Source: Phycisphaerae bacterium (GTDB taxonomy: Bacteria > Planctomycetota > Phycisphaerae > Phycisphaerales > UBA1924). Taken from it: DNA of 64,000 nt. A program made the translations under genes and the position numbers. This document shows positions 19,301 to 27,038 of the stretch, one piece after another. The notes beneath the pieces were generated by a model. That model did no database searches and was not told the DNA's origin. It saw only the letters and a list, made by a program, of their open reading frames with translations. The stretch covers positions 1-64,000 of the forward strand of contig JAUILU010000005.1 in assembly GCA_030432905.1 (NCBI GenBank), read 5' to 3'. Positions within the stretch are counted from its first letter, which is position 1, and each line of letters begins with the position of its first letter.

Positions 19301-20930
19301 GGTCGCCGACGCCGTCCTTGCCGACGAGCTGTTCAAGATCGATCAGTTCGAGCAGGCGATCCCGGTTCTGAAGAACCTCATCGCGGCGGACTTCCAAGCA
19401 TCTCTCGCACGAAGCCGACTCGTCGAGTGCTACACACGCCTCCGCATGCCCGCAGAAGCGCAAGAGATGATCGACACGTTCAGCACCGAAGAGCAATCCA
19501 CGCTGAACATGATGCTCCTGCGTTCTGATGTTGCCAACCTGCAAGGCAACGAGCTCGAATCCGAGAGCCTCGTAGACAAAGCCATCGCGGAATACCCGAA
19601 CGACCCGCTCCCTTACATGAAGCGTGCGGCGAAGCTGATGGCAAACCCCAACCGCATGGCAGACGCCGTCGAGGATCTGACCAGAGCGATCGAGCTCGAC
19701 CCGTCTAACTCCAACGCGTTCCGACTCCGCTCGATTGCCTACTCAGCGATGGAACGCAAATCTGACGCCGCCAAGGACATCGCCGCCTCGGCAGAAGCGG
19801 CCCCCGACAACATCCAGCTCCGCCTCGGCGCGATCCAGCGGCTCATCCAACTCGAAAGAATCGAGATGGCATCCGACCTTGTTGACCGGGCGCTTGTGCG
19901 CCGACCGACGGACATCAGCCTCATGATCTCCGCCGGCGACATCTTCACCGGCGCGGGCGAACACCGCACCGCGCTCCGCTACTACGAACGCGCGTGGGAA
20001 CAATCCAAGACCATCCCTGTCGGCCGACGGCTCGTCGCGTGCCTGCTCGACCAGCCACGCCCCGACGTCCGCAGAGCGACACAGATCGCCCAGAATCAGA
20101 ACATGACAGATGAAGAAGATCCGACGATCTACATCATCCGCGCCCGAATCGCCGGGGCTTCCAACGACCGCAACGGCATCACGGCAAACCTCAGCCTCGC
20201 CTACGAACTCATCAAGGAAAACCCACAACGCCTCGCCGCGTGGACGCGCAACGTGATCACGCTGCTCGAATCCGAAGAAGCCGCGGTCTCCTACATGGCG
20301 GCCCTCGACGCCGACCGCTCACTCTCGCCCTGGGCGTCGCTCTTCTACGCCGAGACCATGCTCCGCATCGAAGGCCGCGAAACCGAGGCGATCTCCAAGA
20401 TCACAAGCCTCATCAACAGCGCCCAAAACGCCCCGCTCGTCCACATGGCTCTCAAGGTCCGCGCCATGCACAGCTACGGCGAGGGCGACTACCAGAACGC
20501 CGCCGACGACATGAAGAAGGCGCTCGAGATCGCGCCCGCCGACCCAGAGCTGCACAACAACCTCGCCTACACGCTGGCGCTCCACCTGAACAAGGCAGCC
20601 GACGCTATCACCCATGCGAAACGCGCGATCGAAATCGATCCGAATATGCGCGCCGCGTACGACACTCTCGGACTTGCCCACCTCAAAGCCGGCAACACCC
20701 AAGAGTCTATCGATGCACTCGAACAGGCGCTCAGCCTGTCACAATCTGACGCCGATAGAGCACCTGTGCTTGTCCATCTCGCGATGGCCAGGTTCGAGTC
20801 CGGTAATACGGGTGGGGCGCAGGAATCGGCACAAGAAGCTCGGAGCATCATCCTCGGCGATACCGAGGCATTCAGCGACGAGATTCAGGATGAGTTGGAA
20901 CAGATCCTCGATAAGATCCGGACCCAGTAA
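16365..20930 (+). CDS. Giant membrane-anchored TPR-repeat protein (module A)
   Basis: This 1521-residue protein has one N-terminal transmembrane anchor (VVILTVVLIGVAGAAIYGAATIIL, residues about 10-33); the rest is alpha-helical TPR repeats. Clear TPR units include AQEYWGMAVNEEPTNLEYL at the start and, near the C-terminus, YQNAADDMKKALEIAPADPELHNNLAY and AITHAKRAIEIDPNMRAAYDTLG. It probably extends into the periplasm as a scaffold. TPR proteins accompany exosortase/EPS loci (PrsT type), but this one is considerably longer. The ATG at 16365 is preferred (AAAGGA 9 nt upstream) over a GTG at 16347. It sits between exosortase-EpsI and the Wzz/BY-kinase-like gene, spacing 30 and 36 bp. Confidence 0.88.
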   Translation: MSGRVNVKFVVILTVVLIGVAGAAIYGAATIILKSGEDHANNARQAQADGDLVKAQEYWGMAVNEEPTNLEYLNEYLNAVQHKPTSTQLQYETQFRKYLAALGSIATTMKTDLAAHERYFDENLLLMTSGAPNRASFESLIEEVNRLENLLYTEIQADPENELWSNLRRYRGESVAIISQIATDLEAEFLDNGIADLEAAQAVRPGDVKILRSLNAIYAAKASRARLSGRQSEADDATNQARAAIQSFIAANPDDIEAKYILLGSEIAEGLRDVDKLELFGPDLTRAKRQMHTRFTDRANEIANQTLEADLTGFDVRSLSQITYVLASVIPEQAQDILADIWAKASEQNEDDRRLHFAYGMFLKRIGQYERAIDVIEYIADLPNVPVTSEGYLRFSDRNQALYQMADAAMEKWNQLASQPQSQPEWLTKVREYRSRLANEIADDHPMMLHIDARLAMADGNMNTADKLLREFNAATNDTNVSGQKLAAEVANKLGNPGLERDLLERARELDPEDVRTLIRLANVYTNEFRDYERAERLLTAAYDRRPDLDAINNQIQIVRAMLNSDNSDDPVLKILAQAQRAQDSGSTNVASQLIRDGIAEHPDDIRMITSFAQLLIDHEEWEEARQVISDGLVKSPGNSRLEALQAVADIAGDLNKIIDVVSEQDIPEIEKQLRLYRLYTQNDDEVSAAAALDAAEAIDPTHKQVVIFRFDEAIRARDAAEARRIYEANKDRDIDGADGLALRARVELAEGDKESARRTLQSAVDLGSVNATTLRLLADVLMDMGDTFNALERYREAIAIRPTDLDLLKGYISVLSRLGRNEEALDTARSALGIAERDEQFRELWLLLEGRVGDKQLAYDRRIEIAKNNPNDLRNSTLLIGLSLDLRLFDEARQRIDEARAEQDSLMLASLDARWHADKGDLTTASQVFSDFIASEANDVNNPQAYLTFGRFLMDRGSVSQGLTTIRQARLVQDPENPVADAVLADELFKIDQFEQAIPVLKNLIAADFQASLARSRLVECYTRLRMPAEAQEMIDTFSTEEQSTLNMMLLRSDVANLQGNELESESLVDKAIAEYPNDPLPYMKRAAKLMANPNRMADAVEDLTRAIELDPSNSNAFRLRSIAYSAMERKSDAAKDIAASAEAAPDNIQLRLGAIQRLIQLERIEMASDLVDRALVRRPTDISLMISAGDIFTGAGEHRTALRYYERAWEQSKTIPVGRRLVACLLDQPRPDVRRATQIAQNQNMTDEEDPTIYIIRARIAGASNDRNGITANLSLAYELIKENPQRLAAWTRNVITLLESEEAAVSYMAALDADRSLSPWASLFYAETMLRIEGRETEAISKITSLINSAQNAPLVHMALKVRAMHSYGEGDYQNAADDMKKALEIAPADPELHNNLAYTLALHLNKAADAITHAKRAIEIDPNMRAAYDTLGLAHLKAGNTQESIDALEQALSLSQSDADRAPVLVHLAMARFESGNTGGAQESAQEARSIILGDTEAFSDEIQDELEQILDKIRTQ

Positions 20931-20966
20931 GTAGATGCAGACCGTCGAGTCTATGAGAAAGCAGAT

Positions 20967-23195
20967 ATGAGTACCGCAGCACCAACATCAAGACCCATCA
21001 CACCACAGTCTCCGCGGGCAGCCGCTTCGGGTCCTGCCGGCGCCAAGCCTGTGCAGACCATCGACCCGGTCAAGCTGCTGAAGAAGTACTTCTGGCTGCT
21101 GATGGTCGCGGGACTCGTAGGCATCGCCGTCGGTGTCGGCTCATACCTCGCGCTGCGTAAGTTCCTCCCACGCTACGACTCAGTCGTGACCTTCAAGGTC
21201 CTCCCCCCGACCACCACATCTTCCGAGATCGCCACAGGCGAGAACACACCCAAAGAACCGCTCGAACGCTTCATGTCTACTCAGGCCCAGATTATGGTCT
21301 CGGACAAGGTGCTCACCAAGGCGCTCGGCTACCCGGGCTACCAACAGAACGCATCGGAGTGGATCGCGCAGTTCACCGATGACCGAGGCGCCGTCGCGAC
21401 TTCCGACGCCGTCCGCGAGCTGCAGGAAACCGTCAACGCGAGGCCTCTGCCCAAGTCACAGTTCATCGTGCTCAGCGTGAGCTTCTCCAAGGCCGGCGAC
21501 GCCGCGTTCGTCGCGCAGAAAATCACTCAGGCGTACATGGCCGAGCTCGCAAGCGACACCGACAGCCTGCAAGACGACCTGCGCGAAACCCTGACCCAGA
21601 CCCTGACCGACCTCGCAGATGACATCGCGCTCAACGAGCGGGCCCGCGACCGAATCATCACTCTGAACCAACTCGAAGCGCTCGACACACGACTGACCGA
21701 GGCCTCCATGGCGATGGAGAACAACGTTGACACGCTGGGCCTCGTTCAGAACCAGATCACATCGCTCATCTCTCAGCAAGAAGAGTACGAACGCATCCTC
21801 GGAAGCACCGGCGGCGTCATCTACCCAGAAGACATCCGCGCTGCCGCCGAGTCCAACCCGCTTGTGCAGCAGTCGCTCTCGGCCATCCAATCACTCCAGG
21901 CAGGCTACCGGGCTGCTGAGAAAGAAGGACTCGGCTCCAAGCACCCCGCAATGGTCTCACTTCAGGCCCGCATCGACGGCATGAAGGAAGAGCTCGAGCT
22001 CACCCGCGAATCGATCATGGCCAAGAACTTCAACAGCATGCTCGACAGCATCCGCAGAGGCCTGCTCCAGATGCGTGCCCAAGAAGCGAGCCTTCTTGCT
22101 GACATCGACGAGGACAAAGCGAAGCTCAACGAACTCGCCAAGCTCCAGCAGCAGATCAGAGAACTCGACCGCAAAATCGAGAACCTCAGCGAACGCCGCG
22201 ATCAGAAGCAGGCCGACCTCGACGAGATTGTCGCGATCTCGCAGATGAAAACCTCCGACCGGATCCTCGTCTACCAAAGCGCCAAGATCCCGGACAAGAT
22301 GGCCTTCCCAGATCCGAAGCTCATCATCCCCGCAGGCTTCCTCCTCTTCGTGGGCCTGACCGCGGGCCTCATCGTGCTCCGCGAGATGCTCGACCAACGC
22401 ATCAAGGGACCGGCTGACGTCGCCATGATCCCCCGGACACCGATCCTCGGCATCGTCCCGATCGCAAGCGAGGACCCCTCGCGCCCAGAGCGCCCAGAAA
22501 CCGCCTTCCACGACAGACCCACGGGCATCATGGCAGAGAGCATCCGCCAGCTCCGCGTGGGCATCGTCAAGAAGATGCAGCAGGCGGGCCACCGCTCGCT
22601 GCTCGTCGTGCCCGCGACGCCACAGTCAGGCGCGACCACGCTCGTGACCAACCTCTCCGAGGCGTGCGCCAGAGCAGACCTCAAAACGCTCGTCATCGAC
22701 GCGAACCTCCGCAGGCCCCGCATCCACGGCCTCTTCAACCTCGAAGCCAACCCGGGCCTCGTGGACATCCTCGCGGGCGTCTCGACCATCGACGACGCGA
22801 TCTGCAGCACCGACACCCCGAACCTCGACGTGCTGACCGTCGGCTCGGGCGAGCACCGCATGTTCGAGCGCATCGTCACCTCGCCAATGAGCGAGTTGCT
22901 GACCAAACTCGAAGCGCGTTACGACGTCGTCCTCATCGACACCGCCCCGGCGATCGTCGCCGGTGACGCCGTCGGCCTCGCGCAGCTCTGCGGCTCCACC
23001 ATGCTCGTCGCCCGCGCGATGACCGAGAAACGAGGCACCATCGCAAGGCTCAAGTCAGAGCTGTCCGATACACGCGCCGAGTTCCTTGGAGTTCTCATTA
23101 ATGCTGTCAAGCCGTCGGCCGGCGGATACCTCCGTAAGAACTACAAGACGGCCCACGCCTACCAGCAGCGCGGCCACAAGTCCGCCGAGGCCTGA
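20967..23195 (+). CDS. Wzz/GumC-type chain-length protein with BY-kinase-like domain lacking Walker A Lys
   Basis: The 742-residue protein combines a Wzz domain (TM at about 36-56, periplasmic coiled coils, second TM near 450) with a cytoplasmic BY-kinase-like ATPase domain. The Walker A region reads PATPQSGATTL: the essential lysine is replaced by Ala556. Walker A' (VIDANLRRPR) and Walker B (VVLIDTAP) remain. The C-terminus keeps a tyrosine cluster (YLRKNYKTAHAYQQ), the usual autophosphorylation tail. It may therefore be a non-catalytic or phospho-acceptor partner, possibly of the intact paralogue at 48907-51135. It belongs to module A and is followed by the epimerase 20 bp later. Confidence 0.88.
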   Translation: MSTAAPTSRPITPQSPRAAASGPAGAKPVQTIDPVKLLKKYFWLLMVAGLVGIAVGVGSYLALRKFLPRYDSVVTFKVLPPTTTSSEIATGENTPKEPLERFMSTQAQIMVSDKVLTKALGYPGYQQNASEWIAQFTDDRGAVATSDAVRELQETVNARPLPKSQFIVLSVSFSKAGDAAFVAQKITQAYMAELASDTDSLQDDLRETLTQTLTDLADDIALNERARDRIITLNQLEALDTRLTEASMAMENNVDTLGLVQNQITSLISQQEEYERILGSTGGVIYPEDIRAAAESNPLVQQSLSAIQSLQAGYRAAEKEGLGSKHPAMVSLQARIDGMKEELELTRESIMAKNFNSMLDSIRRGLLQMRAQEASLLADIDEDKAKLNELAKLQQQIRELDRKIENLSERRDQKQADLDEIVAISQMKTSDRILVYQSAKIPDKMAFPDPKLIIPAGFLLFVGLTAGLIVLREMLDQRIKGPADVAMIPRTPILGIVPIASEDPSRPERPETAFHDRPTGIMAESIRQLRVGIVKKMQQAGHRSLLVVPATPQSGATTLVTNLSEACARADLKTLVIDANLRRPRIHGLFNLEANPGLVDILAGVSTIDDAICSTDTPNLDVLTVGSGEHRMFERIVTSPMSELLTKLEARYDVVLIDTAPAIVAGDAVGLAQLCGSTMLVARAMTEKRGTIARLKSELSDTRAEFLGVLINAVKPSAGGYLRKNYKTAHAYQQRGHKSAEA

Positions 23196-23215
23196 GCCGG
23201 AGCCAACAATCAGCC

Positions 23216-24238
23216 GTGACTACTCCAAGCACGTCCAACCCGGTGCCCATGCGCACGCTCGTCACGGGCGGGTCGGGCTTCATCGGCTCGCATCTCACCG
23301 AGAATCTGCTCGCCGCGGGCCGCGACGTTGTCGTCGTTGACAACCTCTCAACGGGCCGGCGCGGCAACCTGCCCGAGTCGCACGACCGGCTCACGTTCAT
23401 CGAGGCCGACCTCGCTGACGTCGTGAGCGAGATCGGGCAAACCGGTCAGCTCGGCGCGTTCGACGAGATCTACCACCTCGCCGCGGCGGTCGGTGTCAAG
23501 CTCGTCATGGACAAGCCCGCCGAAGCCATCGAGACCAACGTCTCACTCACCGCCGACCTGCTGACCGCCGCGCTGCACTCAGGCCCGAACGGGAACCCGA
23601 GCAAAATCCTCGTCGCATCAAGCTCCGAGGTCTACGGCAAAGGTGTCGGCGAAGTCTTCAGCGAAGAAGACGACGTCGTCTACGGCCCCACCACCGTCAC
23701 GCGTTGGTCGTACGCCGCCAGCAAAGCACTCGACGAGCACCTCGCGCTCGCGCACCACCGCCAGTCGAGCCTGCCCGCGGTGATCGTGCGGTTCTTCAAT
23801 ACGGTCGGACCACGACAAGTCGGCAAGTACGGCATGGTCCTGCCCCGCTTCGTCGAAGCCGCACTCGCAAACGAGACCATCACCGTCTTCGGTGACGGCA
23901 CCCAGTCCCGCTGCTTCTGCGACGTCCGCGATGTGGTCGCCGTGCTCCCCGAGCTAATGGCCCGCAACGAGTGCGCCGGCCGAGTCTTCAACGTCGGCTC
24001 CGACCAGCCGATCACAATCAACGAGCTTGCGCAGGCTGTCACGCAGACGACCGGCTCGTCTTCGAGTATCGAGCATGTGCCCTATTCCTCGGCATACCCC
24101 GTCGGGTTTGAAGACCTCCGCCGCAGACGTCCGGACCTGACCCGCCTTCGCGCCGCAGTCGGCTTCGAAGCACGCGTGCCGCTGGAGAAAACCATCACCG
24201 ATCTCGTCGAGACCATCCAAGCCGAGCGGGTGCTGTGA
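23216..24238 (+). CDS. NAD-dependent sugar epimerase/dehydratase (extended SDR)
   Basis: The protein is a nucleotide-sugar 4-epimerase, dehydratase or decarboxylase of the extended SDR family. Its 340 residues show the NAD-binding TGGSGFIGSH motif, ASSSEVYGKG with the catalytic Ser region, and the active-site YAASK (catalytic Tyr and Lys). FFNTVGPRQ and VFNVGSDQPI resemble UDP-glucuronate decarboxylase and UDP-glucose 4-epimerase groups, but the exact reaction cannot be fixed. Start is GTG at 23216, or ATG at 23249 just before the Rossmann motif; both leave the enzyme complete. The stop overlaps the next start by one base (TGATG). Confidence 0.9.
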   Translation: MTTPSTSNPVPMRTLVTGGSGFIGSHLTENLLAAGRDVVVVDNLSTGRRGNLPESHDRLTFIEADLADVVSEIGQTGQLGAFDEIYHLAAAVGVKLVMDKPAEAIETNVSLTADLLTAALHSGPNGNPSKILVASSSEVYGKGVGEVFSEEDDVVYGPTTVTRWSYAASKALDEHLALAHHRQSSLPAVIVRFFNTVGPRQVGKYGMVLPRFVEAALANETITVFGDGTQSRCFCDVRDVVAVLPELMARNECAGRVFNVGSDQPITINELAQAVTQTTGSSSSIEHVPYSSAYPVGFEDLRRRRPDLTRLRAAVGFEARVPLEKTITDLVETIQAERVL

Positions 24239-25611
24239 TGCTGAGCATGCTGCAAGATTCAAACTGGCTGCCCGGTTTCGCCGCGGACCCTGTGACCCCC
24301 GAGGGCGAGGCCGCCGTTGAGTTGGTCACGCGCACCAGCATCTTCCAGGGCTACATCGGCGTCTTCATCGCCGCGTTCCTTGTCACGCTGTTCGCGACAC
24401 CGATCATGCGACGACTCGCGGTCGCAAACAAAATCGTGGACATGCCCTCAGACCCTCGCAAGGTCCACAAGCAGCCCACCGCCTACCTCGGCGGCGTCGC
24501 GGTCTACCTCGGACTCATGGCGGCCATGATCTTCGCGATCGTCGCAACGCAGGTCCCCGGCCTCATCAACTACCACGAGACCGAGCACAACCTCCGCACA
24601 AGCTCGTTCATCGTCCCGTTCTCGATCATGGTCGGCATGACCGTCATCATGCTCGTCGGGCTCTTCGATGACATCGTCGGCATCAGCCCGAGGCTCAAAA
24701 TCTCGGGCCAGCTCTTCGCAGCCGCGGCGCTCGCGCTCGACGCCGTCGGCATCCAGGTCGCCGCGGGACTCATCCTCCCGACCGCAAAAGCGCTCGGCAT
24801 CGACCCCATCATCATCAACGGCCAAGAAACCATCGGATTCGCGGTCGCCGGCTTCGGCTTCGACCTCGTCTACTGGACCGGGGCCGCCGTCATCGCGGTC
24901 TTCGTCCTCGGCGGGTGCAACGCGGCCAACCTCATCGACGGGCTCGACGGCCTGCTCAGCGGCACCACAGCAATCGCAACCACGGGCATCCTCGTCATCG
25001 CACTAACACTCGCGCTCCTCGACGACGGCCCAAGAGACACCCAGCGGATCATCCTCGCGCTCGCAATCCTCGGTGCCTGCGTCGGGTTCCTGCCCCACAA
25101 CTTCAACCCGGCGAGCATCTTCCTAGGCGACTCCGGATCCCTGCTGCTCGGCTACTGCATGGTCGTCCTGATCCTCATGCTCGGCGACACGGGCAAGACC
25201 CACCTCGTCGTCGCCGGACTCGTCATCTACGCCATCCCGATCATCGACACCACGCTGGCGATCATCCGACGTAAACTGTCGGGTCAAAAAATGAGCGACG
25301 CCGACTCCAACCACCTCCACCACATGCTCAAACGATCGCTCGGTGTCAAGGGAGCCGTCTTCACGCTCTACGGCATCGGCGCCGCCTTCGCACTCCTCGG
25401 CATCGCCGCCAGCTTCGGCAGAGCACGCCTCGTCTACGCGATCATCCTCGTGCTTTCGAGCTTCATCGGTGTCACTGCCATCAAGATCGCGCGACGCAAC
25501 ATCATCGAGGCCGAGATCATCGGCAAGATCAACGGCAGCTCCGGCGCAACCGACAGCGCCGCCACGAGCACCCCGAGCGTCAAAGACTCCAACTCCGCTG
25601 CCGCTAAGTAG
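24238..25611 (+). CDS. WecA/MraY-type polyprenyl-phosphate sugar-1-phosphate transferase
   Basis: The protein loads the first sugar phosphate onto undecaprenyl phosphate at the inner membrane, starting module A glycan synthesis. The 457-residue polytopic protein (10-11 segments) has family motifs PSDPRKVHKQPTAYLGG, LVGLFDDIVGISPRLKI (DD pair), NLIDGLDGLLSG and FLGDSGSLLLGY, all strongly conserved in WecA/TagO. A histidine-containing loop (DADSNHLHHML) is the usual cytoplasmic HIHH-like element. The ATG at 24238 overlaps the epimerase stop. The C-terminal tail after the last TM is Ser/Ala/Thr-rich and longer than usual. The amino sugar transferred is unknown. Confidence 0.93.
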   Translation: MLSMLQDSNWLPGFAADPVTPEGEAAVELVTRTSIFQGYIGVFIAAFLVTLFATPIMRRLAVANKIVDMPSDPRKVHKQPTAYLGGVAVYLGLMAAMIFAIVATQVPGLINYHETEHNLRTSSFIVPFSIMVGMTVIMLVGLFDDIVGISPRLKISGQLFAAAALALDAVGIQVAAGLILPTAKALGIDPIIINGQETIGFAVAGFGFDLVYWTGAAVIAVFVLGGCNAANLIDGLDGLLSGTTAIATTGILVIALTLALLDDGPRDTQRIILALAILGACVGFLPHNFNPASIFLGDSGSLLLGYCMVVLILMLGDTGKTHLVVAGLVIYAIPIIDTTLAIIRRKLSGQKMSDADSNHLHHMLKRSLGVKGAVFTLYGIGAAFALLGIAASFGRARLVYAIILVLSSFIGVTAIKIARRNIIEAEIIGKINGSSGATDSAATSTPSVKDSNSAAAK

Positions 25612-25622
25612 TTTCGAGCCTC

Positions 25623-25628
25623 TATACT
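25623..25628 (+). promoter_or_regulatory. Putative -10 box (TATACT) for a leaderless parA
   Basis: TATACT is 6 nt before the ATG at 25635 and follows the WecA stop by 11 nt. No Shine-Dalgarno fits between box and start. Confidence 0.4.
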
Positions 25629-25634
25629 CGGTCC

Positions 25635-26636
25635 ATGACCGCTACCACCGACAACACACCGACTAACACCCCGCCGCGCGTCATCGCACTGATGAACCAA
25701 AAAGGCGGCGTGGGCAAAACCACAACCACCGTCAACCTCGCCGCCGCTCTCGCCAAGCTCGGAAAGCGCACACTCGTAATCGACCTCGATCCCCAGGCGC
25801 ACGCCACCCTCCACCTCGGGGTCGACCCGTCCTCGCTCGAAAGCTCGGTCTACGACGTCCTGCTCGAACCCGAAACAGAAACCGCGGGCGCACTCAGGCA
25901 GACCCGCGAGAACCTCTGGGTGCTCCCCGCCGAGACCGACCTCGCCGCGGTCGAGAACGAGCTCAAAGACGCCCCCGACCGGAACCAGCGCCTGACCAAA
26001 GCGATCGCGTCCGTCGCCGACCGCTTCGACACCGTCCTGCTCGACTGCCCACCGGCGCTCGGGCTGCTGACCCTCAACGCGCTGGCGTCCGCGGGCGAGG
26101 TCCTGATCCCCATGCAGGCGCACTTCCTCGCGCTCCAGGGCGTCAGCAAGCTGCTGGAAACCGTCACCCTCGTCCGCCAGTCGCTCAACAGCAAACTCGG
26201 TGTGCTCGGCGTTGTCCTGTGCATGCACGAAAACCAGACGACCCTCGCGCAGGAAGTCGTCGCCGACCTCGAAGACTTCTTCGCCTCTGCGAAGGGAACC
26301 GACGTCGCATGGGCCAACGCGGTCGTGCTCACGCCGCCGATCCGTAGGAACATCAAACTCGCCGAGTGCCCCAGCTTCGGCCAAACTATTTTCGAGTACG
26401 CCCCTACCGCAGCCGGCGCACAGGACTACACCGATCTCGCAGGCACCGTCCTCGGCGAATCACCCAAGCAAGCCGAGCCCGCTCCTGCTCAGCAAGAGCA
26501 AGCCACACCCCAACCCGAATCGACCCCCGAACCGCAGGCACAGGTCGAGCACAAGCCCGCCCAGCAAGAGCCGACGCCAACTCAGACCGACACCAACTCG
26601 CCCTACGGCAACCCCTACCCGGACTTCCGCGGGTGA
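25635..26636 (+). CDS. ParA/Soj-family ATPase
   Basis: This is a deviant Walker ATPase of the chromosome/plasmid partition or positioning class. The 333-residue protein has NQKGGVGKTTTTVNLAAALA (Walker A with signature Lys), LVIDLDPQAHATLHLG (A'), and VLLDCPPALGLLTLNAL (Walker B). An intact fold ends near residue 275; the last 58 residues are Pro/Gln/Glu-rich low complexity. No parB or parS is visible nearby, so a role in placing a surface or EPS complex, rather than chromosome segregation, is possible. The following VanZ-like gene overlaps by 4 nt (GTGA). Confidence 0.9.
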   Translation: MTATTDNTPTNTPPRVIALMNQKGGVGKTTTTVNLAAALAKLGKRTLVIDLDPQAHATLHLGVDPSSLESSVYDVLLEPETETAGALRQTRENLWVLPAETDLAAVENELKDAPDRNQRLTKAIASVADRFDTVLLDCPPALGLLTLNALASAGEVLIPMQAHFLALQGVSKLLETVTLVRQSLNSKLGVLGVVLCMHENQTTLAQEVVADLEDFFASAKGTDVAWANAVVLTPPIRRNIKLAECPSFGQTIFEYAPTAAGAQDYTDLAGTVLGESPKQAEPAPAQQEQATPQPESTPEPQAQVEHKPAQQEPTPTQTDTNSPYGNPYPDFRG

Positions 26637-27025
26637 TCACCGTCCCCTTTCCGCGCTGGCTCCGCATCGCTGCGTTCGCGGGGTTCGCCGTGCTGCTTTT
26701 CGTCGGCACGCACTGGCCCAAGCTGCGCATCGAAGGCCCGATCCCGAGGCCCGACCTCGTCATCCATCTCGTCGTCTTCGGCATGTGGGCCCTGCTGCTC
26801 TGCGTCTCGGGCCTGCTCGGCGAACCGGGCCGACTCTCGACAACACTGAAGTGTTTCGCCGTCGGTCTGGTCTACGCCGCGATCGATGAATCGACGCAGA
26901 TGATCCCCTCGCTCGGCAGATACGCGGCGATGGACGACTATCTCTTCAACGCCCTAGGCCTAGCCATCGGTTCCGGGCTTTCGCTGCTCGTGCACACCAA
27001 GCCCGAGCCTCGCCCGTTGCGATAG
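26633..27025 (+). CDS. VanZ-like membrane protein
   Basis: The 130-residue protein starts at GTG 26633 in a 4-nt overlap with parA. It has about four membrane segments and the VanZ-family pattern DESTQMIPSLGRYAAMDDYLFNALG. Family function is uncertain; VanZ confers low teicoplanin resistance in enterococci, but most members lie in envelope or EPS loci without known activity. It may be co-transcribed with parA and murJ; murJ begins 13 bp downstream. Confidence 0.82.
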   Translation: MITVPFPRWLRIAAFAGFAVLLFVGTHWPKLRIEGPIPRPDLVIHLVVFGMWALLLCVSGLLGEPGRLSTTLKCFAVGLVYAAIDESTQMIPSLGRYAAMDDYLFNALGLAIGSGLSLLVHTKPEPRPLR

Positions 27026-27038
27026 GCTCACCCAAGAC

